NCBI RefSeq assembly: GCF_021353235.1
Contig: NZ_JAJTWT010000004.1
Span: forward strand, 186,001 to 250,000
Origin: Pelomonas caseinilytica
GTDB taxonomy: Bacteria > Pseudomonadota > Gammaproteobacteria > Burkholderiales > Burkholderiaceae_C
Reading direction: 5' to 3'
DNA: 64,000 bases
Of the stretch, positions 47,273 to 55,932 are shown piece by piece. Both the position numbers and the translations under genes were made by a program. Within the stretch, counting starts at the first letter, position 1. The number at the start of each line of letters is the position of its first letter. The notes under the pieces were generated by a model, which saw only the letters and a program-made list of their open reading frames with translations, made no database searches and was not told where the DNA came from.

Positions 47273-48711
47273 GTCGAGGAAAAGCCGTGATGGTGCTGGG
47301 CACCACCAGCGGAGCGGGCAAGAGCTGGCTGGCCACCGCCCTGTGCCGCTGGTATGCCCGCCAGGGCCTGAAGGTGGCGCCCTTCAAGGCGCAGAACATG
47401 AGCAACAACGCCCGCGTCGTGCCGGGCTTGAACGGCGGCGCGGGAGAGATCGGCAGCGCCCAGTACTTCCAGGCGCTGGCGGCGCGGCGCCTGCCCGAGG
47501 TACGCATGAACCCGGTGCTGCTCAAGCCCGAGGCCGACACGCAGAGCCAGGTCGTCGTGCTGGGCGAGGTGGACGCCCAGCTCTCCCGCATGCCCTGGCG
47601 CGAGCGCAGCGTCCTGCTCAAGCCGCGGGCGCGGGCGGCCCTGCTGGAGCTGCTGCGGGAGAACGACGTCGTCGTCATCGAGGGCGCGGGTTCGCCGGCC
47701 GAGATCAACCTCGCGCCGAGCGACTACGTCAACCTCGGCACCGCGCGCGACGCGAGGGCCGCCTGCCTGCTCGTGACCGACATCGACCGCGGCGGCGCCT
47801 TCGCCCACCTCTACGGCACCCACCAGCTCATGCCCGAGGACGTGCGCCGCCAGGTGCGCGGCTTCGTGCTCAACCGCTTCCGCGGCGATGCCGGGCTGCT
47901 GGCACCCGGGCCCGAACAGCTGCAGCAGCTGACCGGCGTGCCCACGCTGGCCACGCTGCCGATGTGGCGCGGCCACGGCCTGCCCGAGGAGGACGGCGTG
48001 TTCGACAGCGCGGCCACCGGCGCGGGCCTGCACGTCGCCGTCATCGCCTACCCGCGCCTGTCCAACCTCGACGAGTTCCAGCCCCTGCGCCAGCTGCCCG
48101 GCGTGCGCCTGTCGTGGGCACGCGAACCGCGCGACCTGGCGGGGGCCGACTGGGTCATCCTGCCCGGCTCCAAGGCCACGGCGGCCGACCTGGCCTGGCT
48201 GCGCGCCCAGAAGCTCGACGCCGCCCTGAACCACCACCGTGGCCGCATCCTGGGCATCTGCGGCGGCCTGCAGATGCTGGGCGAGGCCCTGATCGACACG
48301 CACGGCGTGGACGGCAACGCGCCGGGCCTCGGCCTGCTGCCGCTGGTGACCGTCTTCGAGCCCGACAAGCTGTTGCGCAACACGGCCCTGCGCTTCGAGG
48401 CGCTGGAGGCGCCCTGGGCCGAGCTCGCCGGCACGCAGGCCGAGGGTTATGAGATCCGCCACGGCCGCACCCAGCCCCATCCGGGCCTGCCGCCCCCCCG
48501 CGTGGCGCTGCGCAACGCGGCCGGCGAGGCCATCGGCTGGCAGGCCGGCCGGGTGCTGGGCGTCTACGCCCACGGCCTCTTCGAGCAGCCGGCGGTGCTG
48601 CAGGCCCTCTTCGGCCAGCCCGGCCGATCGCTGGACCAGGTCTTCGACGGCCTGGCGGATTTCATCGACCTGCACTTCCAGCCGGGCGCGCTGGCCGGCC
48701 TGCTTGACTAG
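47269..48711 (+). CDS. cobQ: Cobyric acid synthase
   Basis: This 480-residue CobQ/CbiP enzyme makes cobyric acid by four glutamine-dependent amidations. The N-terminal GTTSGAGKSW P-loop-like site, KAQNMSNNA, and the IEGAGSPAEINL motif belong to the synthetase domain. The class I glutaminase has the nucleophile Cys in GICGGLQMLGEALID and His in VYAHGLFE. It is the last gene of the B12 operon. Only 140 bp separate it from nifB, which has its own sigma-54 promoter. Confidence 0.95.
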   Translation: MSRGKAVMVLGTTSGAGKSWLATALCRWYARQGLKVAPFKAQNMSNNARVVPGLNGGAGEIGSAQYFQALAARRLPEVRMNPVLLKPEADTQSQVVVLGEVDAQLSRMPWRERSVLLKPRARAALLELLRENDVVVIEGAGSPAEINLAPSDYVNLGTARDARAACLLVTDIDRGGAFAHLYGTHQLMPEDVRRQVRGFVLNRFRGDAGLLAPGPEQLQQLTGVPTLATLPMWRGHGLPEEDGVFDSAATGAGLHVAVIAYPRLSNLDEFQPLRQLPGVRLSWAREPRDLAGADWVILPGSKATAADLAWLRAQKLDAALNHHRGRILGICGGLQMLGEALIDTHGVDGNAPGLGLLPLVTVFEPDKLLRNTALRFEALEAPWAELAGTQAEGYEIRHGRTQPHPGLPPPRVALRNAAGEAIGWQAGRVLGVYAHGLFEQPAVLQALFGQPGRSLDQVFDGLADFIDLHFQPGALAGLLD

Positions 48712-48724
48712 GGCCTGTTCGTTT

Positions 48725-48740
48725 TGTCGCAAACCGCACG
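48725..48740 (+). promoter_or_regulatory. NifA-site-like sequence upstream of nifB (imperfect)
   Basis: TGT followed by ten bases and ACG gives a near match to the NifA upstream activator site TGT-N10-ACA, 57 bp before the -24 element of the nifB promoter. The last base differs from consensus. The position fits, but the match is weak. Confidence 0.35.
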
Positions 48741-48796
48741 GGGCGCACATTCGCTGATCCGCCGCTAAGCCTTTGATTCACATGGCGGGCGTGCGC

Positions 48797-48812
48797 TGGC
48801 ACGGCTCTCGCA
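48797..48812 (+). promoter_or_regulatory. Sigma-54 promoter of nifB
   Basis: TGGCACGGCTCTCGCA matches the -24/-12 consensus TGGCACG-N4-TTGCA, with one substitution in the -12 half (TCGCA). It lies 40 bp upstream of the nifB ATG, within the expected leader length. It probably drives the nifB to ferredoxin operon under RpoN and NifA. Confidence 0.75.
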
Positions 48813-48851
48813 ATACGGGTCTCGCATCCTCCACTGCAGCGAGACCTGGCC

Positions 48852-50423
48852 ATGAGCAACACTGCCTTCGTGTCGATCGGCGACCTCCGCAAGGGCCGCC
48901 AGGCGGTGAGCCAGGTCGTGGAGACGGCCGCCGCGGGCGGCTGCTCGACCAGCGGAGGCGCGGGCAAGGCCAGCTGCGGCTCCTCCGGCGGGCCCGACGA
49001 CATGCCCGCCGAGATCTGGGAGAAGGTCAAGAACCATCCCTGCTATTCCGAGGAGGCCCACCACCACTACGCCCGCATGCACGTGGCCGTGGCGCCGGCC
49101 TGCAACATCCAGTGCAACTACTGCAATCGCAAGTACGACTGCAGCAACGAGTCGCGCCCGGGCGTCGTGAGCCAGAAGCTCACGCCCGAACAGGCGGTCA
49201 GGAAGGTCGTGGCCGTGGCCAGCGAGATCCCGCAGATGACGGTGCTGGGCATCGCCGGCCCGGGCGATGCGCTGGCCAACCCGAAGAAGACCTTCGACAC
49301 CTTCCGCATGCTCCAGGAGCAGGCGCCCGACATCAAGCTCTGCCTGTCCACCAACGGCCTGGCGCTGCCGCAGATGGTGGACGAGATCTGCAAGTACAAC
49401 ATCGACCACGTCACCATCACCATCAACATGGTGGACCCCGCCGTGGGCGAGAAGATCTACCCCTGGATCTTCTGGGACCACCGCCGCGTGACCGGCCGCG
49501 AGGCCGCCGAGATCCTGCACCGCCAGCAGATGCTGGGCCTGGAGATGCTGACCGCGCGGGGCGTGCTCACCAAGATCAACTCGGTGCTCATCCCCGGCAT
49601 CAACGATGAGCACCTGTTCGAGGTGAACCGCGAGGTCAAGAAGCGCGGCGCCTTCCTGCACAACATCATGCCGCTGATCAGCGAGGCCGAACATGGCACC
49701 GTGTTCGGGCTGACCGGCCAGCGCGGCCCGACGGCCCAGGAGCTCAAGGCCGTGCAGGACGCCTGCATGGGCGGCGCCAACCTGATGCGGCACTGCCGGC
49801 AGTGCCGCGCCGACGCGGTGGGCCTGCTGGGCGAAGACCGCAGCGACGAGTTCACCCTCGACCGGATCGACCAGATGGAGGTCGTCTACGACCTCGACAA
49901 GCGCCGCGCCTACCAGGCCCGGGTCGAGGCCGAGCGCCAGGCCCAGCATCAGGCCAAGCTGCAGGCCCTGCAGGCGGCGGCCGGCGGCGAGCCGCAGGCG
50001 GATGAGATGAAGGTGCTGGTGGCGGTGGCCACCGAGGGCCACGGCAAGGTCAACCAGCATTTCGGGCACGCGACGGAGTTCCAGATCTTCGAAGTCAGCC
50101 GCAGCCAGGCGCTGTTCGTCGGCCATCGCCGCGTCGACCTGTACTGCCAGGGCGGCTACGGCGAAGACGAGCAGCTGCCCTCCATCGTGGGCGCCATCAA
50201 CGACTGCCACGCGGTGCTCGTGTCCAAGATCGGCGCCTGCCCGCGCGACGAGTTGACCGCCGCCGGCATCGAGCCGGTGGACGCCTATGCCCACGAGTTC
50301 ATCGAGAAGGCCGCGCTGTCCTGGTTCGCCGGCTACCGCGAGCGTGTGGCCAGTGGCCGCATCGTGCATGAACCGCGCGGCGACGCGCGCATCCGGCAGG
50401 GCGCCTTCACCGCTGCCGCCTGA
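48852..50423 (+). CDS. nifB: Nitrogenase FeMo-cofactor biosynthesis protein NifB
   Basis: This 523-residue radical SAM enzyme makes NifB-co, the [8Fe-9S-C] core of FeMo-co. The radical SAM cysteines are C84, C88 and C91 in ACNIQCNYC; further Cys needed for the K1/K2 clusters include C64 region and the [15 protein letters not shown] segment. From about residue 395 a NifX/NafY-like domain ([21 protein letters not shown]) is fused at the C-terminus, as in many proteobacteria. N-terminal Ser/Gly/Cys-rich linker is unusually long. It is the first gene of the operon running to the [2Fe-2S] ferredoxin. Confidence 0.96.
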   Translation: MSNTAFVSIGDLRKGRQAVSQVVETAAAGGCSTSGGAGKASCGSSGGPDDMPAEIWEKVKNHPCYSEEAHHHYARMHVAVAPACNIQCNYCNRKYDCSNESRPGVVSQKLTPEQAVRKVVAVASEIPQMTVLGIAGPGDALANPKKTFDTFRMLQEQAPDIKLCLSTNGLALPQMVDEICKYNIDHVTITINMVDPAVGEKIYPWIFWDHRRVTGREAAEILHRQQMLGLEMLTARGVLTKINSVLIPGINDEHLFEVNREVKKRGAFLHNIMPLISEAEHGTVFGLTGQRGPTAQELKAVQDACMGGANLMRHCRQCRADAVGLLGEDRSDEFTLDRIDQMEVVYDLDKRRAYQARVEAERQAQHQAKLQALQAAAGGEPQADEMKVLVAVATEGHGKVNQHFGHATEFQIFEVSRSQALFVGHRRVDLYCQGGYGEDEQLPSIVGAINDCHAVLVSKIGACPRDELTAAGIEPVDAYAHEFIEKAALSWFAGYRERVASGRIVHEPRGDARIRQGAFTAAA

Positions 50424-50447
50424 TTTGACCGTCCCGAGGAGACCTCC

Positions 50448-50642
50448 ATGGCCCTGAAGATCATCGCCTCCATGTGCACCGCCTGCTCCGCCTGCGAGCC
50501 CGAGTGCCCCAACGTCGCCATCCGCGAGAAGGGCGGCACCTACATCATCGACCCGGCCAAGTGCACGGAATGCGAGGGCCACTTCGATGCGCCCCAGTGC
50601 ATCGCCGTCTGCCCGGTCGACGGCTGCATCAAGAAGGTCTGA
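50448..50642 (+). CDS. fdxN: 2[4Fe-4S] ferredoxin, nif-specific
   Basis: This 64-residue ferredoxin has eight cysteines: C10, C13, C16, C20 in the first motif and C39, C42, C51, C55 in the second, where an eight-residue insert separates C42 and C51 as in nif-type ferredoxins. It probably donates electrons or clusters to NifB. It lies 25 bp after nifB, which is a standard position in diazotrophs. Confidence 0.93.
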   Translation: MALKIIASMCTACSACEPECPNVAIREKGGTYIIDPAKCTECEGHFDAPQCIAVCPVDGCIKKV

Positions 50643-50644
50643 CG

Positions 50645-51028
50645 ATGGCCTCGCTCACCCAGCTCACCGTCACCGCGGCGGCGGAAAAATTCATGCGCCG
50701 CATGGTGCGTTTCTCCGAACACCCGGCCGGCGGCTTCCGCCTGACCGTCACGCCAGGCGGCTGCTCGGGCTATGCGTCGGAGTTCAGCGTCGAGGCGGCG
50801 CCGCGCCAGGGCGACAGCGAACTGGCCGTCAACGGCCTGCGCGTCTTCCTGCCCGCCGAGAGCCGCCTGATGCTCGACGGCGTGACGGTGGACTTTGCCG
50901 ACACGCCCACGCAGTCGGGCCTGACCTTCGTCAACCCGAACGCCGCGGCCTGCGGGTGCTCGACGTCGGACGCGGCCAAGCCGCCGGCGCAGGCCGCCGT
51001 GTCGCTGTCGTCCATCAGGCGGCTGTAG
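50645..51028 (+). CDS. HesB/IscA-type iron-sulfur assembly protein (nif-linked)
   Basis: This 127-residue A-type carrier has the three conserved cysteines: one in TPGGCSGYASEF and two in AAACGCSTS near the C-terminus. It matches IscA/NifIscA proteins that hold or deliver Fe-S clusters. A short tail (about 20 residues) follows the second motif. It is 2 bp after fdxN and precedes an unknown gene, all in the nifB operon. Confidence 0.9.
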   Translation: MASLTQLTVTAAAEKFMRRMVRFSEHPAGGFRLTVTPGGCSGYASEFSVEAAPRQGDSELAVNGLRVFLPAESRLMLDGVTVDFADTPTQSGLTFVNPNAAACGCSTSDAAKPPAQAAVSLSSIRRL

Positions 51029-51044
51029 CGGGCGCGCCCCCGGC

Positions 51045-51596
51045 ATGGACGCCGATTTCGACACCGCGGTCCTCGGGCTGGCCATGCCGCCCGGCGTCGA
51101 GGCCGCGTTGCGCGAGGCCGGCACCTGCCGCGGCGATGCCTGCGCCACCATGGCCGCCCTGATGCGCGCGCAGGCACTGGCGCCGGAGCACCCGGCCGTG
51201 CTGATCGCCTTCTACCGCCACTACTTCTACGGCCACCGCCCGCGCCAGGCCCGCCACGTGGTGCGGCGCGCGCTGGCCGTCGGCGCGCAGGCGCTGGGAC
51301 TGCCGCGGGTGTGGCGCGAGGTGCCCCGCCTCGCCCTGGCCGGCGCGCGCCACGACGCGACGACGCGCTTCTACCTGTTCGCGCTCAAGGGCTACGCCTA
51401 CCTGAGCCTGCGCCTGGACGACCTGGCCGAAGCCGGCGACGCCCTCGCCCTGCTGCGCGCACTGGACCCGCAGGACTGCGTGGGCGCGGCGGTGCTGGAG
51501 GCCGTGCGCCGGCGCTCGCTCGCGGGGCCGGGCGAAGACGACGCTACCCCTGCGTTGCAGGCCACCGGCGCCGCAGCCTGGGCGAGCCTGGCATGA
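51045..51596 (+). CDS. Nif-cluster protein of unknown function, helical
   Basis: This 183-residue protein has an Ala/Leu/Arg-rich helical composition. The C-terminal half resembles a TPR-type helical pair (TTRFYLFALKGYAYLSLRLDD followed by LAEAGDALALLRALDP). The N-terminus contains GTCRGDACATMAALMRAQAL, two Cys five residues apart. It lies in the order HesB-like / this gene / LRV protein, which suggests a nif-related role such as cofactor transfer. I cannot name a family. Confidence 0.7.
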   Translation: MDADFDTAVLGLAMPPGVEAALREAGTCRGDACATMAALMRAQALAPEHPAVLIAFYRHYFYGHRPRQARHVVRRALAVGAQALGLPRVWREVPRLALAGARHDATTRFYLFALKGYAYLSLRLDDLAEAGDALALLRALDPQDCVGAAVLEAVRRRSLAGPGEDDATPALQATGAAAWASLA

Positions 51597-51609
51597 AGCG
51601 AGGCCGGCC

Positions 51610-52413
51610 ATGAGCGCAGCGCCGGCGGACGGCACCACGGGCGCCATCCCCGCCATCGACTGGCAGGGCCAGCCCATCACGCGCGCGCGCTGCGCCGCCT
51701 GCGAGCACGCCGCGCTCAGGGCCGGGGGCGGCTGCGAGCCGGGCCACAGCTGCATGCAGGACGCCTACGCCCGCCGCATCGACCGCTTCTTCCGCAGCCA
51801 CCGCGCGCTCGCCAACGACCACCTGGATCACGCCTATTTCGAGGTGCGCGCCATCGCCGCCCGGCACGCCGACCTCTTCCACCTGCCGCCGCTGATGAGC
51901 GACCCCGACGAGACCGTGCGCCTGCAGGTGGCCTTGCGCGTGCCGCAGCGGCTGCTACGCGCCATGCGCGACGACCCCCACCGCGAGGTGCGCATCCGCG
52001 TGGCCCACCGCATCGCCCTGGACGACCTGGCCGCCATGGCCGACGACCCGGACTACCAGGTCCGCGCCATCGCGGCGCAGCGCCTGCCCGTGGCGGCGCT
52101 GCCGCGGCTGCTGGACGACGGCGACCTGCAGGTGCGGCTGCAGGCCGCGCGCCGTGTGGAGATGCCGGCGCTGTGGCGGCTGCAGGACGACCCCGCGCCC
52201 GAGGTCAGGCGCATCGCCGCGCAGCGCCTGCCGGCTGCCGGCCTGTGCCGCCTGGCCCACGACCCTGACTGGACCGTGCGCTGGGAGGTGGCCGGCCGCG
52301 CCGACGCCCCGCTGCTGACCGGCCTGCTGCACGACGTCGAACCCGAGGTGCGCGAGCAGGCGGCCCGGCGCCTGCGCCTGGCCGCCGCGGGGCTGGAGGC
52401 CCAGCATGGCTGA
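51610..52413 (+). CDS. Leucine-rich repeat variant (LRV) [4Fe-4S] protein
   Basis: This 267-residue protein has an N-terminal cluster domain with C28, C31, C42 and C48 (CAACEH and CEPGHSC) and then at least seven LRV repeats of about 24 residues, each with a pattern like DDPDYQVRAIAAQRLPVAAL. It matches the LRV protein encoded after nifB in Azotobacter vinelandii, whose structure has an Fe-S cluster domain and a right-handed superhelix. The biochemical role is not established. It starts 13 bp after the previous gene and overlaps nifZ by 8 bp. Confidence 0.92.
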   Translation: MSAAPADGTTGAIPAIDWQGQPITRARCAACEHAALRAGGGCEPGHSCMQDAYARRIDRFFRSHRALANDHLDHAYFEVRAIAARHADLFHLPPLMSDPDETVRLQVALRVPQRLLRAMRDDPHREVRIRVAHRIALDDLAAMADDPDYQVRAIAAQRLPVAALPRLLDDGDLQVRLQAARRVEMPALWRLQDDPAPEVRRIAAQRLPAAGLCRLAHDPDWTVRWEVAGRADAPLLTGLLHDVEPEVREQAARRLRLAAAGLEAQHG

Positions 52414-52741
52414 CATCGCCCGCGAAGACGACACCGTCGAGCTCGCCCACCCGCCCCGCTTCGCCATGGGCGAGCGCGTGGCCAGCCGCAGCGTGATCCG
52501 CAACGACGGTACCTACCGCGGCTACGACATCGGCGCCGTGCTGGTGCACAAGGGCGACGTGGGCTATGTGCGCTCCATCGGTACCTTCCTGCAGCAGTTC
52601 TACATCTACGCCGTCGAGTTCACCGACAGCGGCCACCAGGTCGGCATGCGTGCCAAGGAGCTGTGCACGCTGGACCACCTGCCCGACGACGTGCTCGCCC
52701 AGCTCGGCGAGCGCGCCGCGCTGCTTTCCTCCCTGCGCTGA
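52406..52741 (+). CDS. nifZ: NifZ family protein
   Basis: This 111-residue protein has the NifZ core with ASRSVIRNDGTYRGYDIGAVLV, the GDVGYVRSIGTFLQQFYIYAVEF segment and a C-terminal GMRAKEL helix. NifZ helps assemble the P-clusters of NifDK, especially the second one. Length is normal. It overlaps the LRV gene by 8 bp and is followed after 10 bp by a second, shorter NifZ-like gene. Confidence 0.92.
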   Translation: MADIAREDDTVELAHPPRFAMGERVASRSVIRNDGTYRGYDIGAVLVHKGDVGYVRSIGTFLQQFYIYAVEFTDSGHQVGMRAKELCTLDHLPDDVLAQLGERAALLSSLR

Positions 52742-52751
52742 GGACCTCACC

Positions 52752-53000
52752 ATGGAACGCCGCGAACCGAAGTACCGCTGGGGCCAGGCCGTGCTGGCCG
52801 CGGAGGATCTCTACAACGACGGCAGCCTGCCCGAGGTTGCCGAGGACCTGCTGCTGGTGGTGGCCGGCGGCCCCGGCGAGATCGTGCAGGTGGGCCACCA
52901 TGCCGAGGCCAACGTGCCGGTCTATCTGGTGGATTTCGGCGTCGCGGTGCTGGGCTGCCTGGAAGAGGAGCTGGCGCCGGCGGTGGAGGCCCTGGCGTGA
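52752..53000 (+). CDS. Second NifZ-domain protein (short)
   Basis: This 82-residue protein has the NifZ-like pattern RWGQAVLAAEDLYNDGS, GPGEIVQVGHHAEANVPVYLVDFG. It lacks the extended N- and C-terminal parts of the preceding NifZ. It was chosen with ATG at 52752 after a short GGACC spacer. Tandem NifZ-type proteins are common in Burkholderiales nif clusters. It overlaps the next gene by one base (TGATG). Confidence 0.8.
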   Translation: MERREPKYRWGQAVLAAEDLYNDGSLPEVAEDLLLVVAGGPGEIVQVGHHAEANVPVYLVDFGVAVLGCLEEELAPAVEALA

Positions 53001-53356
53001 TGGCCGCCGCGCTGCCGCGCCGCCCGCCCTCGACGGAGGGCCGGGCCGTGCGCAGCCTGGCGCAGGCGCGCATCGAGCGCGCCCTGTCGCGGCGCGCCCG
53101 CTACCGCTACGTGGTGCCGCGGGTCGAGCGCGAAGGGCGCGGCTGGAAGGTCGTCAGCCCCAACTGCTCGCGCAACGTGGACCGGTCCGGAGGCGACATC
53201 GCCATCGCCTGGTTCGTGCCGCTCGACGGCGGGCACTGGCTGCTGCACTCGCGCGACCACCGCGCCGGCTGCTGGCGCGTCGAGGCCTCGGGTCTGACGC
53301 TGGAGGAAGCCTTGCAGCGTGTCTGCGAGGACCCGCTGCGGGTGTTCTGGCCATGA
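53000..53356 (+). CDS. Nif-cluster protein of unknown function
   Basis: This 118-residue protein is a compact domain with several Trp and Cys (GWKVVSPNCSRNVDRSGGD, IAWFVPLDGGHWLLHSRDHR, GCWRVE) and a basic N-terminus. It could bind a cofactor or act as a small accessory, but no family is certain. An ATG at 53000 is used; a GTG at 52997 is possible. It overlaps nifS by 4 bp and is translated together with it. Confidence 0.7.
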   Translation: MAAALPRRPPSTEGRAVRSLAQARIERALSRRARYRYVVPRVEREGRGWKVVSPNCSRNVDRSGGDIAIAWFVPLDGGHWLLHSRDHRAGCWRVEASGLTLEEALQRVCEDPLRVFWP

Positions 53357-54516
53357 GCGGCACCGTCTACCTGGACTGGAACGCCACCGCCCCGGTCTGG
53401 CCCGAGGCGGTGGCCGAGATGCTCGACACGCTGCGGCACGCCTGGGCCAACCCCTCATCGACGCATGCCCCCGGCCAGGCGGCCCGCCGCGTGCTGGTGG
53501 ACGCGCGGCTGCGGGTGGCCGCCTTCCTGGGCGCGACGCCGGCCGAGCTCGTCTTCACCAGCGGCGCGACCGAGGCCAACCACCTCGCGGTGCTGGGCAC
53601 GCTGGCCGCCGCGCCCGAAGGACGCCGGCGGGTGGTGATGTCGTCCGTCGAGCACCCCGGGCTGCTGGCGCTGGCCGCGCGCCTGCGCGGCGAGGGCAGG
53701 CCGGTGGACCTCATCCCGGTGGACGGCCAGGGCCGGCTGGACCTTGACGCCGCCCAGGCCCTGCTCGGCGACGACGTGGCCCTGCTGAGCGTCATGGGCG
53801 CCAACAACGAGACCGGCGTGCTGATGCCGCTGCCGCAGCTCGCCGAGCTGGCCCAGGCCCATGGCGTGCCGCTGCACGTCGATGCCACGCAGCTGGCCGG
53901 CAAGCAGGCGCTGTCGTTCGCGGCCAGCGGCGCGGCGCTGATGTCGGTGTCGGCCCACAAGATCGGCGGCCCCAAGGGCGTCGGCGCCCTGCTCGTGCGC
54001 AAGGGCCAGGCCCTGGCGCCCCTGATCGCCGGCCGGCAGGAGCGCCAGCGGCGCGGCGGCACCGAGAACGTCGCGGGCATTGCCGGCTTCGCGGCGGCCT
54101 GCGGGCGCACCGCCGCGACCCTGGCCGAAGACCTGGCGCGACAGCTCGCCTTGCGCCAGCGGCTGGAGCAGGGCCTGCTGCGTGCCCTGCCCGGCACCTG
54201 CGTGCTCGGCCATGCCGCCGAGCGCCTGCCCAACACCGTGTGCCTGCGCTTCGGCGAGCTGGAGGCCGAGCCCGTGCTCGCGCGGCTGGAGCGCGCGGGC
54301 ATCGTGGCCTCTTCCGGCGCCGCGTGCAGCGCCGGCGGCACCCAGCCCTCGCACGTGCTGCTCGCCATGGGCCTGGACGCGCGGCAGGCGCGTTGCGGCG
54401 TGCGCTTCTCGCTCGGCCCCGGCACCACCGCGGCCGACATCGACTTCGCCATCGCCGCCGCCGCGCGAGCCCTCACACCGCTGCTGGCCGAGACCGAGGC
54501 GGGCATGGCCGCCTGA
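53353..54516 (+). CDS. nifS: Cysteine desulfurase NifS
   Basis: This 387-residue PLP enzyme provides sulfur for nitrogenase clusters. It has YLDWNATAPVWPE at the N-terminus, PLP-lysine in SAHKIGGPKGVGALLVR, and the catalytic Cys in SSGAACSAGG near residue 325. The ATG at 53353 overlaps the previous gene by 4 bp. The position between the nifZ group and nifT differs from the usual nifUSV order, and no nifU is present in this window. Confidence 0.93.
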   Translation: MSGTVYLDWNATAPVWPEAVAEMLDTLRHAWANPSSTHAPGQAARRVLVDARLRVAAFLGATPAELVFTSGATEANHLAVLGTLAAAPEGRRRVVMSSVEHPGLLALAARLRGEGRPVDLIPVDGQGRLDLDAAQALLGDDVALLSVMGANNETGVLMPLPQLAELAQAHGVPLHVDATQLAGKQALSFAASGAALMSVSAHKIGGPKGVGALLVRKGQALAPLIAGRQERQRRGGTENVAGIAGFAAACGRTAATLAEDLARQLALRQRLEQGLLRALPGTCVLGHAAERLPNTVCLRFGELEAEPVLARLERAGIVASSGAACSAGGTQPSHVLLAMGLDARQARCGVRFSLGPGTTAADIDFAIAAAARALTPLLAETEAGMAA

Positions 54517-54538
54517 CCCCTCACTCCAAGGACCCCGC

Positions 54539-54751
54539 ATGAAAGTCATGATCCGCAAGACCTCCTCCGGCGCCCTGTCGGCCTATGTGCCCAAGAAGGA
54601 CCTGGAGGAGCCCATCGTGGCCCAGGAACGCGCGGAGCTCTGGGGCGGCAGCATCACGCTGGCCAATGGCTGGACGCTGGCCCTGCCCGAGATGGCAGCC
54701 GGCACCACGCTGCCGGTCACCGTCGAGGCCCGGCGCCTGTCGGGAGACTGA
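54539..54751 (+). CDS. nifT: NifT/FixU protein
   Basis: This 70-residue protein matches NifT: MKVMIRKTSSGALSAYVPKKDLEE at the N-terminus, GGSITLANGWTLALPEM and TLPVTVEARRL at the end. Its function is unknown; deletion in other diazotrophs has little effect. A SD-like AAGGACC lies upstream. It ends 1 bp before the GTG of the DegT-like gene. Confidence 0.9.
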   Translation: MKVMIRKTSSGALSAYVPKKDLEEPIVAQERAELWGGSITLANGWTLALPEMAAGTTLPVTVEARRLSGD

Positions 54752-54752
54752 G

Positions 54753-55919
54753 GTGACTGCGCCCGACGACGCCCCCAACGACTGGCTGCTGCTGTCCGAG
54801 CCGGATGCCGGCCCGCTCGAGGCCCGCCTGGTGCAGGCCGCGCTGAGCGCGCCGCGCTGGTCGAGCGGGCGCATGGTGGAGCGCTTCGAGCGGGGCTTCG
54901 CCGACTGGCTGGGCCGCGGACATGCCGTGGCCGTGCCCAGCGGCACCCTCGGCACCTGGCTGGCGCTGCGGGCGCTGGGCATAGGGACCGGCGACGAGGT
55001 CATCGCCTCCACCTACGGCTGGCACCAGGTGGCGCAGGCCGTGACGCTGGCGGGCGCGCGAGCGGTGTTCTCCGACATCAACTACTGGAGCGGCTGCCTG
55101 GACCCTGTGCGGGCCGCGGCCCAGGTCACGCCCGCCACGCGCGCCCTCGTCGCCGGCAACGTCAACGGCCACCCGGCGGCCTGGGAGGCGCTGGGCGCGC
55201 TGGCCCGCGAACACGGCCTGGCCCTGGTCGAGGACGCCACCGAATCCATCGGTTCGCGCTACCGCGGGCGGCCGGTGGGCAGCTTCGGCACCGTGTCGGT
55301 CTTCGACTTCTCCCAACCCTCGGCGCTGTGCTGCGGCGAGGGCGGCATGCTGGTCACCGACGACGCGGCGCTGGCCAGCGAGCTGCGCTACCTGCGTGCC
55401 CGGTCGGTGGCCGACCGGCAGTCCGTCTCGGTCGGCGCGCGCGTGCCGCTGCAGGCCGCGATGAGCGAGGTCACCGCGGCCCTGGGCGTGGCGCAGCTCG
55501 CGCGCATCGACGAGATCCTGGAGCGGCGCAAGGCCGTGGAGGCCGCCTACCTGGAGCAGATGCTGAGCTTCGAAGGCATCAAGCCGCCCTACATCGCGCC
55601 CGACGTGGACGAGGTGCACTGGATGCTCTACCTCGTGCACCTGGGCAAGCGCTTCACCGCCAGCGCCGTGGCGCAGGTGGTGGAGGACCTGCGCACCGAG
55701 TGCATCGAATCGGCGCTCTACTGCCAGCCCCTGCACCAGCAGCATCACTACACCGCCCAGGGCTGGCGCCGCGGGCAGCTGCCCCTGGCCGAGCGCATCG
55801 CCGACCGCGCGCTGGCCCTGCCCCTGCACGGCGGCCTCTCGCCCGAGCAAGTGGGCTTCATCGTCAAGACGCTGAAGGACTCCTCCGTCAACGTCGGCGC
55901 CGGCGCGGCCATCTACTGA
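54753..55919 (+). CDS. DegT/DnrJ/EryC1-family protein lacking the PLP lysine (nif-linked)
   Basis: This 388-residue protein has the fold-type I aminotransferase fold of DegT/StrS proteins: AVPSGTLGTWLALRALG, DEVIASTYGWHQV, VEDATESIGSRYRGRPVGSFG. The catalytic Lys normally sits five residues before the GEGG motif. Here the segment reads FDFSQPSALCCGEGGM, with Ser in that place and no Lys nearby. Ordinary transamination through a Schiff base is therefore unlikely. It may bind PLP or a sugar without reaction, or act as an assembly protein. GTG at 54753 is the start. Its place within the nif operon is shared with the next, also degenerate gene. Confidence 0.85.
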   Translation: MTAPDDAPNDWLLLSEPDAGPLEARLVQAALSAPRWSSGRMVERFERGFADWLGRGHAVAVPSGTLGTWLALRALGIGTGDEVIASTYGWHQVAQAVTLAGARAVFSDINYWSGCLDPVRAAAQVTPATRALVAGNVNGHPAAWEALGALAREHGLALVEDATESIGSRYRGRPVGSFGTVSVFDFSQPSALCCGEGGMLVTDDAALASELRYLRARSVADRQSVSVGARVPLQAAMSEVTAALGVAQLARIDEILERRKAVEAAYLEQMLSFEGIKPPYIAPDVDEVHWMLYLVHLGKRFTASAVAQVVEDLRTECIESALYCQPLHQQHHYTAQGWRRGQLPLAERIADRALALPLHGGLSPEQVGFIVKTLKDSSVNVGAGAAIY

Positions 55920-55932
55920 AAGGGGATCTGCC

